Assembly (NCBI GenBank): GCA_002104905.1
Contig: MCFE01000090.1
Location: forward strand, 112,537 to 176,536
DNA length: 64,000 nucleotides
Direction: 5' to 3'
From: Basidiobolus meristosporus CBS 931.73
Lineage: Eukaryota > Basidiobolomycota > Basidiobolomycetes > Basidiobolales > Basidiobolaceae
The position numbers and the translations under genes were made by a program. The notes beneath the pieces were generated by a model. The model did no database searches. It had not been told where the DNA came from and saw only the letters and a program-made list of their open reading frames with translations. Shown here one piece after another: positions 54,960-64,000 of the stretch. Position 1 is the first letter of the stretch. Each line of letters opens with the position of its first letter.

Positions 54960-56101
54960 GGGGAGACAGTCACCAATGGATGATATTTTATTTCAGTTGA
55001 AACAAAAAAGCCAGTGCTACTGTTGTAGCTTTGATACAAGAGTGTGTAGCTGAGGGGAATTTGTAGGCAAGTTAATAAGGAGAGATCATAGTTCTTCAGT
55101 ACTTAAGACACTGTTCTGTGGGAAGGGGGTAGCAAGAGGGGTAAGAATAATTTGTGAACAACATTGATAAGGGGAATGTGACAAGGATTGATACTCATCA
55201 TCAAGGGAGTGTGCTGTTTCAGATATTGCTGCTAAAGGTCTGTCAAGTACTTCAGGTAGGCCAGCTTGGGTTTCTCTGACTGCAAAATATAATGAGCAAA
55301 CTTCTTGACTTCAGGATACCCAAGTATTGCTTTCCTACAGGAGCCAGGTGTAGTGTGGTGGGTTCTCTTCCAGGCCTTAATCAGTGGATTGTTGCAGTGG
55401 TGAAGTCTGAGATATAATCTGGTTCTAAGGTAGTGAAGTCTGATCTTATAGGGCATAAGCCCAAAAGCACCAAGAATAGCATGTCTGTAGGGGCATTCAG
55501 GCAAATGAGGCACCAAGGTGGTAATAGCACCATACTGCAAACTTGTCAAGCTTAGTGCAGTCTCTAGAAGTAAGAGAGAGAAGTGGTAAGCCAAATTCCA
55601 GGACAGGGAAGACAAACTGCTTGAGTAGAAGGATGGCAGCTGGGAGCAGAAGTTGTAGGAGGTGTAACACCCAGTAGCTTGTGGGGTGCCTGTCTTGCCA
55701 GGATAATTCTCTTCTTCAGGTGTGCTCCAGAGTCTAGTCCAGTAGGAAGGAAAGGAAAGCCAAGATATGTAGCAGAAACCTGAGCAGGTAGAGTGGCAGT
55801 TGTCTCAAGTTGATAGGACAGCCCAAAGGTACTGTCTTTGCAATGGAAAGCTGGAGATTACTCTTCTGCAGATACTGGTGGATGGTCTGGGAGTCTTGTT
55901 GCACATTGGAGGAGAATATTCTGATGTCATCAGCAAAGAGAGTAACCAGGCAGTCAGCTGAGAGATCTTGGAAAGTCAATCAGGAAGATGGCAAGCAGAA
56001 TAGGACCAAGCACAGAGCCTTGAACCACTCCATTAGGAACTGAGAACACAGATGATTGCTCACTTTGGTGCAGAACTTTTGCTTGTGGATCCAGAAACAG
56101 A
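54960..56101 (-). mobile_element. LINE family 1, 5'-truncated copy (RT end)
   Basis: 3' end on the left (GGGGAGACAGTCACC...GAAAT...TTTATTT). Coding remnants run right to left: RT catalytic motif FADDIRI (about 55930), then the thumb/C-terminal region (LPECPYRHAILGAFG, HHTTPGSC). Broken by stops and frame changes (55616, 55734). It ends at 56101, where the 3' end of a second copy begins. Confidence 0.8.
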
Positions 56102-56937
56102 GGGGGGGAGACAGTCACCAACAGGTGAAATCTTTATTTCAGTTGAAACAAACAAGCCAGTGCTACTGTTGTAGCTTTGATACAAGAGTGTGTAGCTGAG
56201 GGGAATTTACAGGTAAGTTAATAAGAAGTGATGATAGTACTTCAGTGCTCAAGACACTGTTCAGTGAGAAGGGGTGTAGCATGTGAGGTAAGAATGACTT
56301 GTGAACAACATTAATGAGGGGAATGTGATAAGGATTGATACTCATCATCAAGGGAGTGTGCTGCTGCAGATATTGCTGCCAAAGGTCTGTCAAGTATTTC
56401 AGGTAGGCCAGCTTGGGTTGTTCTGACTGCAGCATATAATGAGCAAACTTCTTGACTTCAGGATCTCCAAGTATAGTTCTCCAGCAGGAGCCAGGTGTAG
56501 TGTGGTGTGTTCTCTTCCAGGCCTTAATCAGAGGGTTGTTGCAGTGGTGAAGTCTGAGACATAATCTGGTTCTAAGGTAGAGAAGTCTGATCTTATAGGG
56601 CATAAACCCAAAAGCACCAAGAATAGCATGTCTGTAGGGGCATTCAGGCAAATGAGGCACCAAGGAGGTAATGCACCATACTGCAAACTTGTCAAGCTTA
56701 GTGCAGTCTCTAGAAGTAAGAGTGAGAAGTGGTAAGCCAAATTCCAGGAAAGGGAAGGCTAACTGCTTGAGTAGAGAGAGGCAGCTGGGAGCAGAAGTTT
56801 TAGGAGTTGTAACAACCAGTAGCTTGCGGAGTGCCTGTCTTGCCAGGATAATTCTCTTCTTCAGGTGTGCTCCAGAGTCTAGTCCAGTAGGAAGGAAAGG
56901 AAAGCCAAGATATGTAGCAGAAGCCTGAGCAGGTAGG
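56102..56937 (-). mobile_element. LINE family 1, second 5'-truncated copy
   Basis: Same 3' end as 54960 and the same C-terminal region (56163-56663 uninterrupted). Truncated earlier, at about 56937. High similarity to 54960-56101 and 62390-63362. Confidence 0.8.
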
Positions 56938-56977
56938 GTGTAGGAGTTATAGTAAGGGCTAGGAAATGGTTAGAAGA

Positions 56978-57046
56978 GCAGGGGGTCTGGGGGACGCAGT
57001 CCCCTGAAGAATAAAAAAGCAGGGGGTTTGGGGGATGCAATCCCCC
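56978..57046 (+). repeat. Two GC-rich hairpin units
   Basis: Unit 1 (56978-57005) and unit 2 (57019-57046) share GCAGGGGGT(C/T)TGGGGGA. The hairpins are GGGGAC-GCA-GTCCCC (56990-57004) and GGGGGAT-GCA-ATCCCCC (57030-57046). The C:G to T:A difference is compensated on the other arm. Confidence 0.75.
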
Positions 57047-57579
57047 ATACTGCTCCCATACTCTTTAAATTCCCTTTGGATTACTTTTCTCTCATCTTGG
57101 TTCTGGTCCCTTAGGGTTACAATTCCTCCTCCTAACCCTTATCACCCTAACCATAAATATTTTTACCCAACAATTGGCACATTGTCTGCTCATATAATGG
57201 GCATGTCTGGGCCAATATTTATCTCCCTATACTGTCCATATGCTCTGTATAATTCTTGATGACTATTTAATTAATAAATTGTTACTTTTAATGTATATCT
57301 GATAATTAATGGGAATCATCCCAAACTGGCCACAATCCCATATTTTGATAAGCTTCAGGCACCATAAATTGCGTGGCCCTAATATGATAAAAAAATTCAT
57401 GGCCAATACAAATTTTCTGTAACCCAATTGCTTTTACCAAATATAAAGTGTATCCCAAAGTTCAATATATATTATGGCTATGATAGAAACTTTATTTGAC
57501 ACCATTGCAACTACTACTTGTGTTCTATGCGCACATGTATCCTGCGGGAATTGTAAAACTTGGCCACATGGTACAAAAG

Positions 57580-57818
57580 TGCTTTTATTTTTCATCATGA
57601 TAGTTTTACATGAGTTCCTAACGCACTTTGAAAGTACGCAGTAGCCATACCCCAACAGGTTTTAAGGATGTCCACTAGCTACGTCTACTTGTGTCTAACA
57701 AGAGCCAGCAATCATCAGCCGCGCAATACTGAAATGCTTTTATTTTTCATCATGCTAGTTTTGTATGAATCCCTAACGCACTTTCATAGTGCGCGGTAAC
57801 CATACCCCAACAGGTTTA
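57580..57818 (+). repeat. 84-bp direct repeats (57580-57663 and 57735-57818)
   Basis: Both copies run TGCTTTTATTTTTCATCATG...CCATACCCCAACAGGTTT with about 10 differences, 71 bp apart. The right copy ends at the LINE 3' junction. Possibly a transposon terminal region or a target duplication; not identified. Confidence 0.75.
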
Positions 57819-57903
57819 GGGGAGGGAAAGTCACCAAGTTGGTGAAATCTTTATTTGAGTTAAGAACTAATCTAAGTACAAATAAAGAAGCCAATTAAGA
57901 GGT

Positions 57904-60753
57904 CTAGAACCTCTCTGATAAGTAATCTAATTTATGTTTTGTTTCATCTCTAATGTTTGTTTCAATAAAGTAAAGCTCATCAGGGGTAAATATAAAATTC
58001 AGGGGTTTTGGGGGAAGTACAAATTGTAGATGTTTCTGATCAATATAATCCAAGACTGGAACCCAGCCTGGGATTAGGTGTAGTAGGAAAGGTGTGTGGA
58101 CTTGTAAGTAGCTCTGCCACATAGATCTTAGATGGTCCTGAGCTAGTAGTCTTGGTTTCTCAGCTTTTTGAAGTCTTGAAGCAAGCTCTGTTACTACAGC
58201 AGAGCCAACCAGGGTGTGCCAGCAAGAAGATTTCAGGGAGGAGTTAGATTGAAGCCATTGTTTGATGGAGGGGTTATGTGATTTCTGAAGTTTGACTAGG
58301 AAGGAAGCCTGGAGATAGATCATTCGGATTTGGTATGGGTAGAACCCAAAGGCTCCATTAGTTGCATGGATATAGGGAGATACTGGAAGATAAGGTACCA
58401 AGGATCTGATACACTGATGGAGAAATTTATCCAGGCGGTGAAGTTCTCTGGAGGTTAGGGGTATAATGTGGAGACCAAATTCAAGTACTGGCAGTACATA
58501 CTGCTTCAGGAGTATAGGGATCTTTTGAATTGGAGTGTCTGGAGTGACTACTACCAGAAGCTTTTTGAGAGCCTGTTGGGCAAGATGGATCCTATTATTC
58601 AGGTGGAGCTTTGAGTCAATCCCATGTTGACAAAACGGCAGACCTAGATATATTGCAGTTTGTTGTGGCAGAATGCTAGTGTTCTGTATAGTTGTAGTGC
58701 ATCCAATTGGGACTGTCTTGGAAATTGAGAGTGAGAGGTTGTTGGCAGCCAAGTACTTCTCAATGATGGCAGTGTCTGCTATGGGATTAGGAGTAGCAAT
58801 CTTGATATCATCCGCATAGAGAGTTAGTAGTGGATAGGGAGAGTCTGGTGAGGGGCCTTTTGGAAATAAAGGAAAGTCATGTAGGAATATCACAAATAGT
58901 AAGGGACCTAGAACAGATCCTTGGACTACTCCATTTGGAACCTCATAAGTCTCTGATGTGCAACTTGGATGCAAAATTTTGGCTGAGTTCTCACAAAATA
59001 GAGAACGTACAAGAAGGGTCATTGGTAGTGTGGTAACTGCTAATAGCTTTCTCCAAAGCAGAGCTCTGTCCACAGAGTCAAAGGCTTTAGTAATGTCAAA
59101 CAGAATGGTTGGCAATGAGAATTGAAGTGAATGATCATGGCTTAGCACTACAGCCATATCCAAGGAGAGTTTGGGCAAGAAGCCAAGCTGAGAAGGATGG
59201 AATGGATATAGTTGAGATTGCAAGGATCTTGCTATTATAAGCTCAAAGATTTTCCGGCAGGTTGGTAGGAGTGAAACTGGCCGGTAAGAACCTGGGAGTG
59301 AGTGTTTCCCCTTCCCTTTGTATAAGGGTATTACATTTGCCTGTGACCAGGCCTTTGGGGTAGTCAATTGTTGGGCACAGATAGAGTAGAATGGGAGAAG
59401 TAAGTGACTCATTTTGGAGTAGCACACCCGGAGTAGATTGTAGGTAATCAAGTCATGTCCAGGTGCAGTATTTGCAGGAAGCTTCTTTAAAATTTTCTCC
59501 AGAAGCTTTGCTGAAACCACAATTGGAGATGTTGGACTGCTGGATATGTTACCAGTATGGTAGAAAGGAGGAGTGGGATGCACAGTTGAATCAAAGAATA
59601 TAGGGGCCAGTTTGTCTGGTGATGGTATACTCCTTGCTTGGGGTCTCATGGCTTTGTATACTCTTGATATGGACCTTGTGGTGGCATTCATATTTACTAA
59701 GGGCAAGGTATCCATGATATGAGCCCATAATCTAGTATGCTCAGTGATCTGTAGTGACTTGGAGTAGGAGATTGCGCTTTCCAGGAGGTTCTGTGTTTTT
59801 GGGTTAGGGAAACATAGGTAGCTGGAATTTAAGGCAGAAATGATGGATTTCCATTTAAGTTGGTTTGCAGATGGCTTTTGGTAGGACTTGGTGGGCAGGG
59901 CTAGACAGCCAGTGATTATGATGAAATGCTGGTAAAATAGCCATAATGCATTTATATCATCACAAATCCATGCAGGTAAGCTGGGAAATGCATATTCTGT
60001 AAGCAAGGATAGGTAGTTGGCAAAGTCCTGTGTCTGTGATACTGAAGCTTTGGCTGGCAGGATTGTAAATGGCTGAAGAAGGGTGCCAATTGGTAGGGTT
60101 TTTCTGGCAGAAATGATAATATGTATTGGCTTGTGATCAGATTTCTCTAGTGAACCACAGCTGATATCCTCTGGAATGCTTGTAACCTGGTGGATGTACT
60201 GTAAGGCAGCTGGAGTAGCTGTTACCCAGTCAACACAATGTTGAGCTTGCTGAGTGTTTACAGTGACCAGATGATTTTGTCGGAGGAACTTTGTAAATTG
60301 CTCCTCTCAGGTTCTAAGTCTGGATGAAATAGTGGTGATATTTTCAGGGTGGGGGATATTTATATCTCCCACTACCATACAAGGGATTGATGAGCTGTTG
60401 ATGAATTCTGATGTGGCCAAGAAAATTGCCAGTGTTATGGAGTTAGACAGAGATGGAGGGAGATAGATAATAATGGCTACTATAGTTGGAAGTGTTAGAG
60501 CATAGCAGTAATACTCATAGATGATGGATACATTTGCTGAGGGTGCAAGCTGAGAAGATGAAAGAGCAACAAGTGCCATTGAGTGAGCTGGAAATTTTGG
60601 GTGAGCAGATGAATATGCATTCAGTCTAGAGGGAAGTTTTGGCAACTTAACATCAATTAGTAGGAGCAAGGAATATTCCTTTTTCGGCAAGTTTTCTAAT
60701 TCAGCTACAGTTGGAGTGATGGAGTTGCAATTGAGTAAGAGTATGTTCTGTAG
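57904..60753 (-). pseudogene. LINE ORF2: endonuclease and reverse transcriptase (one internal stop)
   Basis: APE-type endonuclease first (LLLNCNSI at the start, VVGDINI near 60370, SDHKPI near 60140), then reverse transcriptase (KGKGKHSLPGSYRPVSLL, FDITKAFDSVDR, YADDIKI) and a C-terminal domain ending near 57904. A single in-frame TGA at 60307-60309 splits it; otherwise the frame is open for 949 codons. No ATG precedes the first endonuclease motif: the reading frame follows directly on the ORF1 stop codon, in the same frame. Confidence 0.82.
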
Positions 60754-61551
60754 TCAGGCAGACTCTGAGGTTGCCCGTTCCTGCTGAAACTCTTGCACTG
60801 CCCTTTGTAAATTTCCAGAATTATTCCACAACTCTTCAAATGGAGCTTGCGTAATGTCTTTCAGGATTCTAATTGCTTCCTCTTTCAAGAAGTAGGCCAC
60901 ATCATAGGTTGGAGCCTGTTTCTTAATGGCAGCAAAGAAAGCCATAATTGCCATGTGAGCTGGCGGCTTGTTGAATATTCCTGGCTCAGTGTCCATTGAC
61001 TCTGGTGGAATGATTGTGAATTTGGTAGGCACCCAGTTTAGATTTTTTGCCAGATACTTAGTCAATGCAGTGGAGAAGTTTCTGTCTACAATCATTTCTA
61101 GGATCTTTCCTCTTCTCCAAGCTAGGTTAACAATTTTTGAAGTGTCAATATTTAGAGAGCGGAATGTATGTCTGATGTTTGATATAGTAGTCCATGGAAC
61201 ATTGGCAAAGTATAGCAAGGACCAATTCTGGAGCTGAGGTAAGTTTGCTGGAGGCTTATAGGTAGACTTCCTGGCAGGTTGTGTGGTAGGCTTTAGTGTT
61301 TCCAAGGTAGCAAGTTGTGGTTGAGACTTTTTGGAATTACGTATGACTTTGGAAAGAATTCTGCCAGCAACTGTGTCAGGAATGTTAGTACTCATTGATG
61401 GTGCAGGGCCTGGCTCCTGGTACTGCTTTTGTAGAATACTTGAGTATGTCTCTTTTTGTTTTCCTTTATCCAATGTGCTATGCCTTGGAATGGGATTTTG
61501 GGGAATAGAGACTTCAGGTATCAACTCTGGGGTCTGGTGATTGTCCAACAT
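60754..61551 (-). CDS. LINE ORF1 (RNA-binding-type protein)
   Basis: 265 residues from the first ATG in frame; the preceding codons continue a heptad pattern (LKQRVQILEEKLEAQ), so the true start may be upstream beyond a frame break near 61640. The middle contains LYFANVPWTTISNIR..FRSLNIDTSKIVNLAWRRGK, the same domain found in the ORF1-only elements at 61984 and 63492. It ends with TGA at 60754-60756 followed by CTA. Role expected: binding LINE RNA in the retrotransposition particle. Confidence 0.75.
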   Translation of the reverse strand: MLDNHQTPELIPEVSIPQNPIPRHSTLDKGKQKETYSSILQKQYQEPGPAPSMSTNIPDTVAGRILSKVIRNSKKSQPQLATLETLKPTTQPARKSTYKPPANLPQLQNWSLLYFANVPWTTISNIRHTFRSLNIDTSKIVNLAWRRGKILEMIVDRNFSTALTKYLAKNLNWVPTKFTIIPPESMDTEPGIFNKPPAHMAIMAFFAAIKKQAPTYDVAYFLKEEAIRILKDITQAPFEELWNNSGNLQRAVQEFQQERATSESA

Positions 61552-61842
61552 TGTTGCTTGAGCTTCCAGCTTTTCCTCTAAGATTTGAACTCTCTGCTTA
61601 AGCTCATCATTTGACGCTATAAGTGTGCATTGTTTGGAGCCAGGTCAGGTGTTGAGTTATGAAGGCAGGTTGAGCAGCATTCTAACTCCTTTGTTTGGTC
61701 ATCCAACTTTTCTTCTAAGGTTTGAACCCTCAATTTGAGTGCACCATTTGAGGTTAGAAGCTCCAAGTTATCAGCCTGCAACTTCTTTAGATCCTGAATA
61801 TCTCAAATATCTGTGCCTGCAAGTCTTTAGCAGTGATATTTC

Positions 61843-61860
61843 TTAGGGTTAGGGTTAGGG
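61843..61860 (+). repeat. Three perfect TTAGGG repeats at a LINE junction
   Basis: TTAGGG x3 between the 5' end of the LINE on the left and the 3' end of the one on the right. It matches the fungal telomeric repeat. Confidence 0.9.
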
Positions 61861-62377
61861 GAGGGAAAGTCACCAAGGTAGGTGAAATCTTTATTTGATT
61901 TCAGACAAGTCTAACTACAAATAAAGAAGTCAGCTGGGAATAGAAGATTCCCAAAGTAAACACTAAGTTGAATATGAATAAATCTAAGCTAAAGTTAAGG
62001 CAGTATCCCAGAGTACACTGGAGTTCAGGTTCATGGGGGAGTGAAGTAGATAAGCTTGAGAGATATAATAATCTTTGAGGAAGTGGGTAACAGCAGGTGA
62101 AGGGGAGTTTTTGATAAGTGAAGTGAATCTTGAGAGCAGAGATTCCTCTAATGAGAAGGTCTTGTAAACTGGAGAATCAGGAAACTCTTTGAAGGCATGG
62201 TCAGTAGGTTCCCAGTAAAACTGGTCAGAGACATTTTGAGAGAACTCTTTAGCAATACTTTTGTCAAGTACTACCTCCAGAGTGTGATTGTTGATAAATC
62301 TCATGTTAACAATCTTGGATAAATTGTAACCTTGTTGCTTGAGATACATCCTATGCTCAGATATAGGAATGAACTCC
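61861..62377 (-). mobile_element. ORF1-only LINE-like element (copy 1, 5'-truncated)
   Basis: The 3' end resembles that of the 57823 LINE (GAGGGAAAGTCACCAA..AGGTGAAATCTTTATTTGA). About 120 bp upstream of the 3' end the only ORF ends (stop at 61984), encoding an ORF1-like domain (IVNMRFINNHTLEVVLDKSIAKEF). There is no RT, so it must use another element's enzymes. Truncated at 62377. Confidence 0.72.
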
Positions 62378-62389
62378 TTAGGGTTAGGG
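62378..62389 (+). repeat. Two TTAGGG repeats at a LINE junction
   Basis: TTAGGG x2 exactly between the truncated end of the ORF1-only element and the 3' end of the next LINE. Confidence 0.88.
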
Positions 62390-63362
62390 GGGGAGACAGT
62401 CACCAACAGGTGAAATCTTTATTTCAGTTGAAACAAAGAAGCCAGCGCTACTGTTGTAGCTTTGATACAAGAGTGTGTAGCTGAGGGGAATTTGTAGGTA
62501 AGTTAATAAGAAGTGATGATAGTTCTTCAGTGCTCAAGACACTGTTCAGTGGCAAGGGGGGTAGCAAGAGGGGTAAGAATGACTTGTGAACAACATTAAT
62601 GAGGGGAATGTGATAAGGATTGATATTCATCATAAAGGGAGTGTGCTGCAGCAGATATTGCTGCCAAAGGTCTGTCAAGTACTTCAGGTAGGCCAGCTTG
62701 GGTTTTTCGGACTGCAGAATAAATTCAGCAAACTTCGTGACTTCAGGATCTCCAAGTATAGTTCTCCAGCAGGAGCCAGGTGTTGTGTGGTGTGTTCTCT
62801 TCCAGGCCTTAATCAGTGGGTTGTTGCAGTTGTGAAGTCTGAGGTATAATCTGGTTCTAAGGTAGAGAAGTCTGATCTTATAGGGCATAAACCCAAAAGC
62901 ACCAAGAATAGCATGTCTGTAGGGGCATTCAGGCAAATGAGGCACCAAGGAGGTAATGCACCATACTGCAAAGTTGTCAAGCTTAGTGCAGTCTCTAGAA
63001 GTAAGAGAGGGAAGTGGTAAGCCAAATTCCAGGACAGGGAAGACAAACTGCTTGAGTAGAAGGAGGCAGCTGGGAGCTGAAGTTGTAGGAGGAGTAACAG
63101 CCAGTAGCTTGTGGAGTGCCTGTCTTGCCAGGATAATTCTCTTCTTCAGGTGTGCTCCTGAGTCTAGTCCAGTAGGAAGGAAAGGAAAGCCAAGATATGT
63201 AGCAGAAACCTGAGCAGGTAGAGTGGAGTTCTCCAAGCTGATGGGAGAGCCCAAAGGTACTGTCTTTGCAATGGAAAGCTGGAGATTATTCTTCTGCAGA
63301 TACTGGTGAATGGTCTGGGAGTCTTGTTGCACATTGGAGGAGGATATTCTGATGTCATCAGC
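62390..63362 (-). mobile_element. LINE family 1, third 5'-truncated copy
   Basis: Same 3' end as 54960 and 56102; an open frame at 62448-63332 covers the C-terminal RT region. Truncated inside the catalytic ADD codons (63350-63362), where TTAGGGG and the next element begin. Confidence 0.82.
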
Positions 63363-64000
63363 TTAGGGGAGGGAAAGTCACCAAAGTAGGTGAAATCTTT
63401 ATTTGATTTCAGACAAGTCTAACTACAAATAAAGAAGCCAGCTGGGAATAGAAGATTCCCAAAGTAAACACTAAGTTGAATATGAATAAATCTAAGCTAA
63501 AGTTAAGGCAGTATCCCAGAGTACACTGGAGTTCAGGTTCATGGGGGAGTGAAGTAGATAAGCTTGAGAGATATAATAATCTTTGAGGAAGTGGATAACA
63601 GCAGGTGAAGGGGAGTTTTTGATAAGTGAAGTGAGTCTTGAGATCAGAGATTCCTCTAATGAGAAGGTCTTGTAAACTGGAGAATCAGGAAACTCTTTGA
63701 AGGCATGGTCAGTAGGTTCCCAGTAAAACTGGTCAGAGACATTTTGAGAGAATTGTTTAGCAATACTTTTGTCAAGTACTACCTCCAGAGTGTGATGGTT
63801 GATAAATCTCATGTTGACAATCTTGGATAAGTTGTAACCTTGTTGCTTGAGATACATCCTATGCTCAGATATAGGAATAAACTCTACATTGGCAAAGTAG
63901 CAGACAGCCCAGTCAGTAGCAGGAGGCAAATCAGAAGTGGCAGGAAACTTTCTTTTAGTCTTGGGAGGAGCAGCAGGATGTCTTGAGGAAGCAGGAACAG
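63363..64000 (-). mobile_element. ORF1-only LINE-like element (copy 2, continues past the window)
   Basis: Starts with TTAGGGG and the same 3' end as 61861. The ORF 63492-63929 is nearly identical to the one at 61984-62406 and extends further 5' (CYFANVEFIPISEHRMYLKQQ, Pro/Arg-rich before it). The frame is open to the edge of the window. Confidence 0.72.

Larger units (their letters stand above)
57823..61842 (-). mobile_element. Near-complete LINE (family 2) with ORF1 and ORF2
   Basis: About 4.0 kb. 3' end at 57823 (GAGGGAAAGTCACC...TCTTTATTTGAG), preceded by TTAGGGG. ORF2 at 57904-60753, ORF1 at 60754-61551 with coiled-coil codons further upstream (to about 61800). The 5' end abuts three TTAGGG repeats at 61843. 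It is the most complete element in the array and could be the autonomous partner of the others. Confidence 0.82.

Overview
The window is a piece of a fungal nuclear genome. It carries fungus-diagnostic genes (intronless eEF3, the co-repressor TUP1, the mitochondrial motor subunit PAM17), spliceosomal introns of about 50-110 bp with GT..AG ends, a proline tRNA and TTAGGG-type telomeric repeats. Secreted CHAP-domain genes and heavy transposon load suggest an early-diverging (zygomycete-grade) fungus, but I cannot name the species from sequence alone.

Layout. 1-9930 is a graveyard of Ty1/copia elements: a 5'-truncated copy (1216-6093) lies inside an older copy split into 1-1215 and 6094-8598; the inner copy is itself split by an 804-bp solo LTR, and inverted, nested LTRs follow. 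10045-43781 is a gene-dense housekeeping block: TUP1 (-), tRNA-Pro(CGG), SRP14 (-), SEC24 (+), ILV6 (+) and ILV2 (+) side by side, QCR8 (-), PAM17 (+), an NDUFAF5-type methyltransferase (-), a 7-TM protein (+), a tandem AAA+ ATPase (-), the mRNA capping guanylyltransferase (+), a secreted Cys-rich GPI-type protein (+), a coiled-coil protein with a CC1-box-like motif (-), the spliceosome factor ESS2 (+), eEF3 (+) and a small multi-pass membrane protein (+). Most multi-exon models below were rebuilt by joining exons by hand; in each closed case the summed exons are divisible by three and restore family motifs.

44.0-53.4 kb holds six intronless secreted CHAP (peptidoglycan-hydrolase fold) genes of two types, ordered A+ B- B- A+ B- B-. 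This is a three-gene unit duplicated in tandem with a period of about 5.13 kb. 54.96-64 kb is an array of LINE pieces, all in the same orientation, with TTAGGG repeats at the junctions. This is what reverse transcription primed from chromosome ends would leave, so the right side of the window is probably subtelomeric. One LINE is nearly complete, with its two ORFs in the same frame, separated by one TGA in the context TGA-CTA.

Working together: ILV2 and ILV6 form acetolactate synthase (first common step of valine/isoleucine synthesis) and carry TGA(C/G)TCA sites upstream, as expected for Gcn4-type general amino-acid control. QCR8, PAM17 and NDUFAF5 serve mitochondria. SEC24 and SRP14 serve the secretory path used by the CHAP and Cys-rich proteins. 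The capping enzyme and ESS2 serve mRNA processing.
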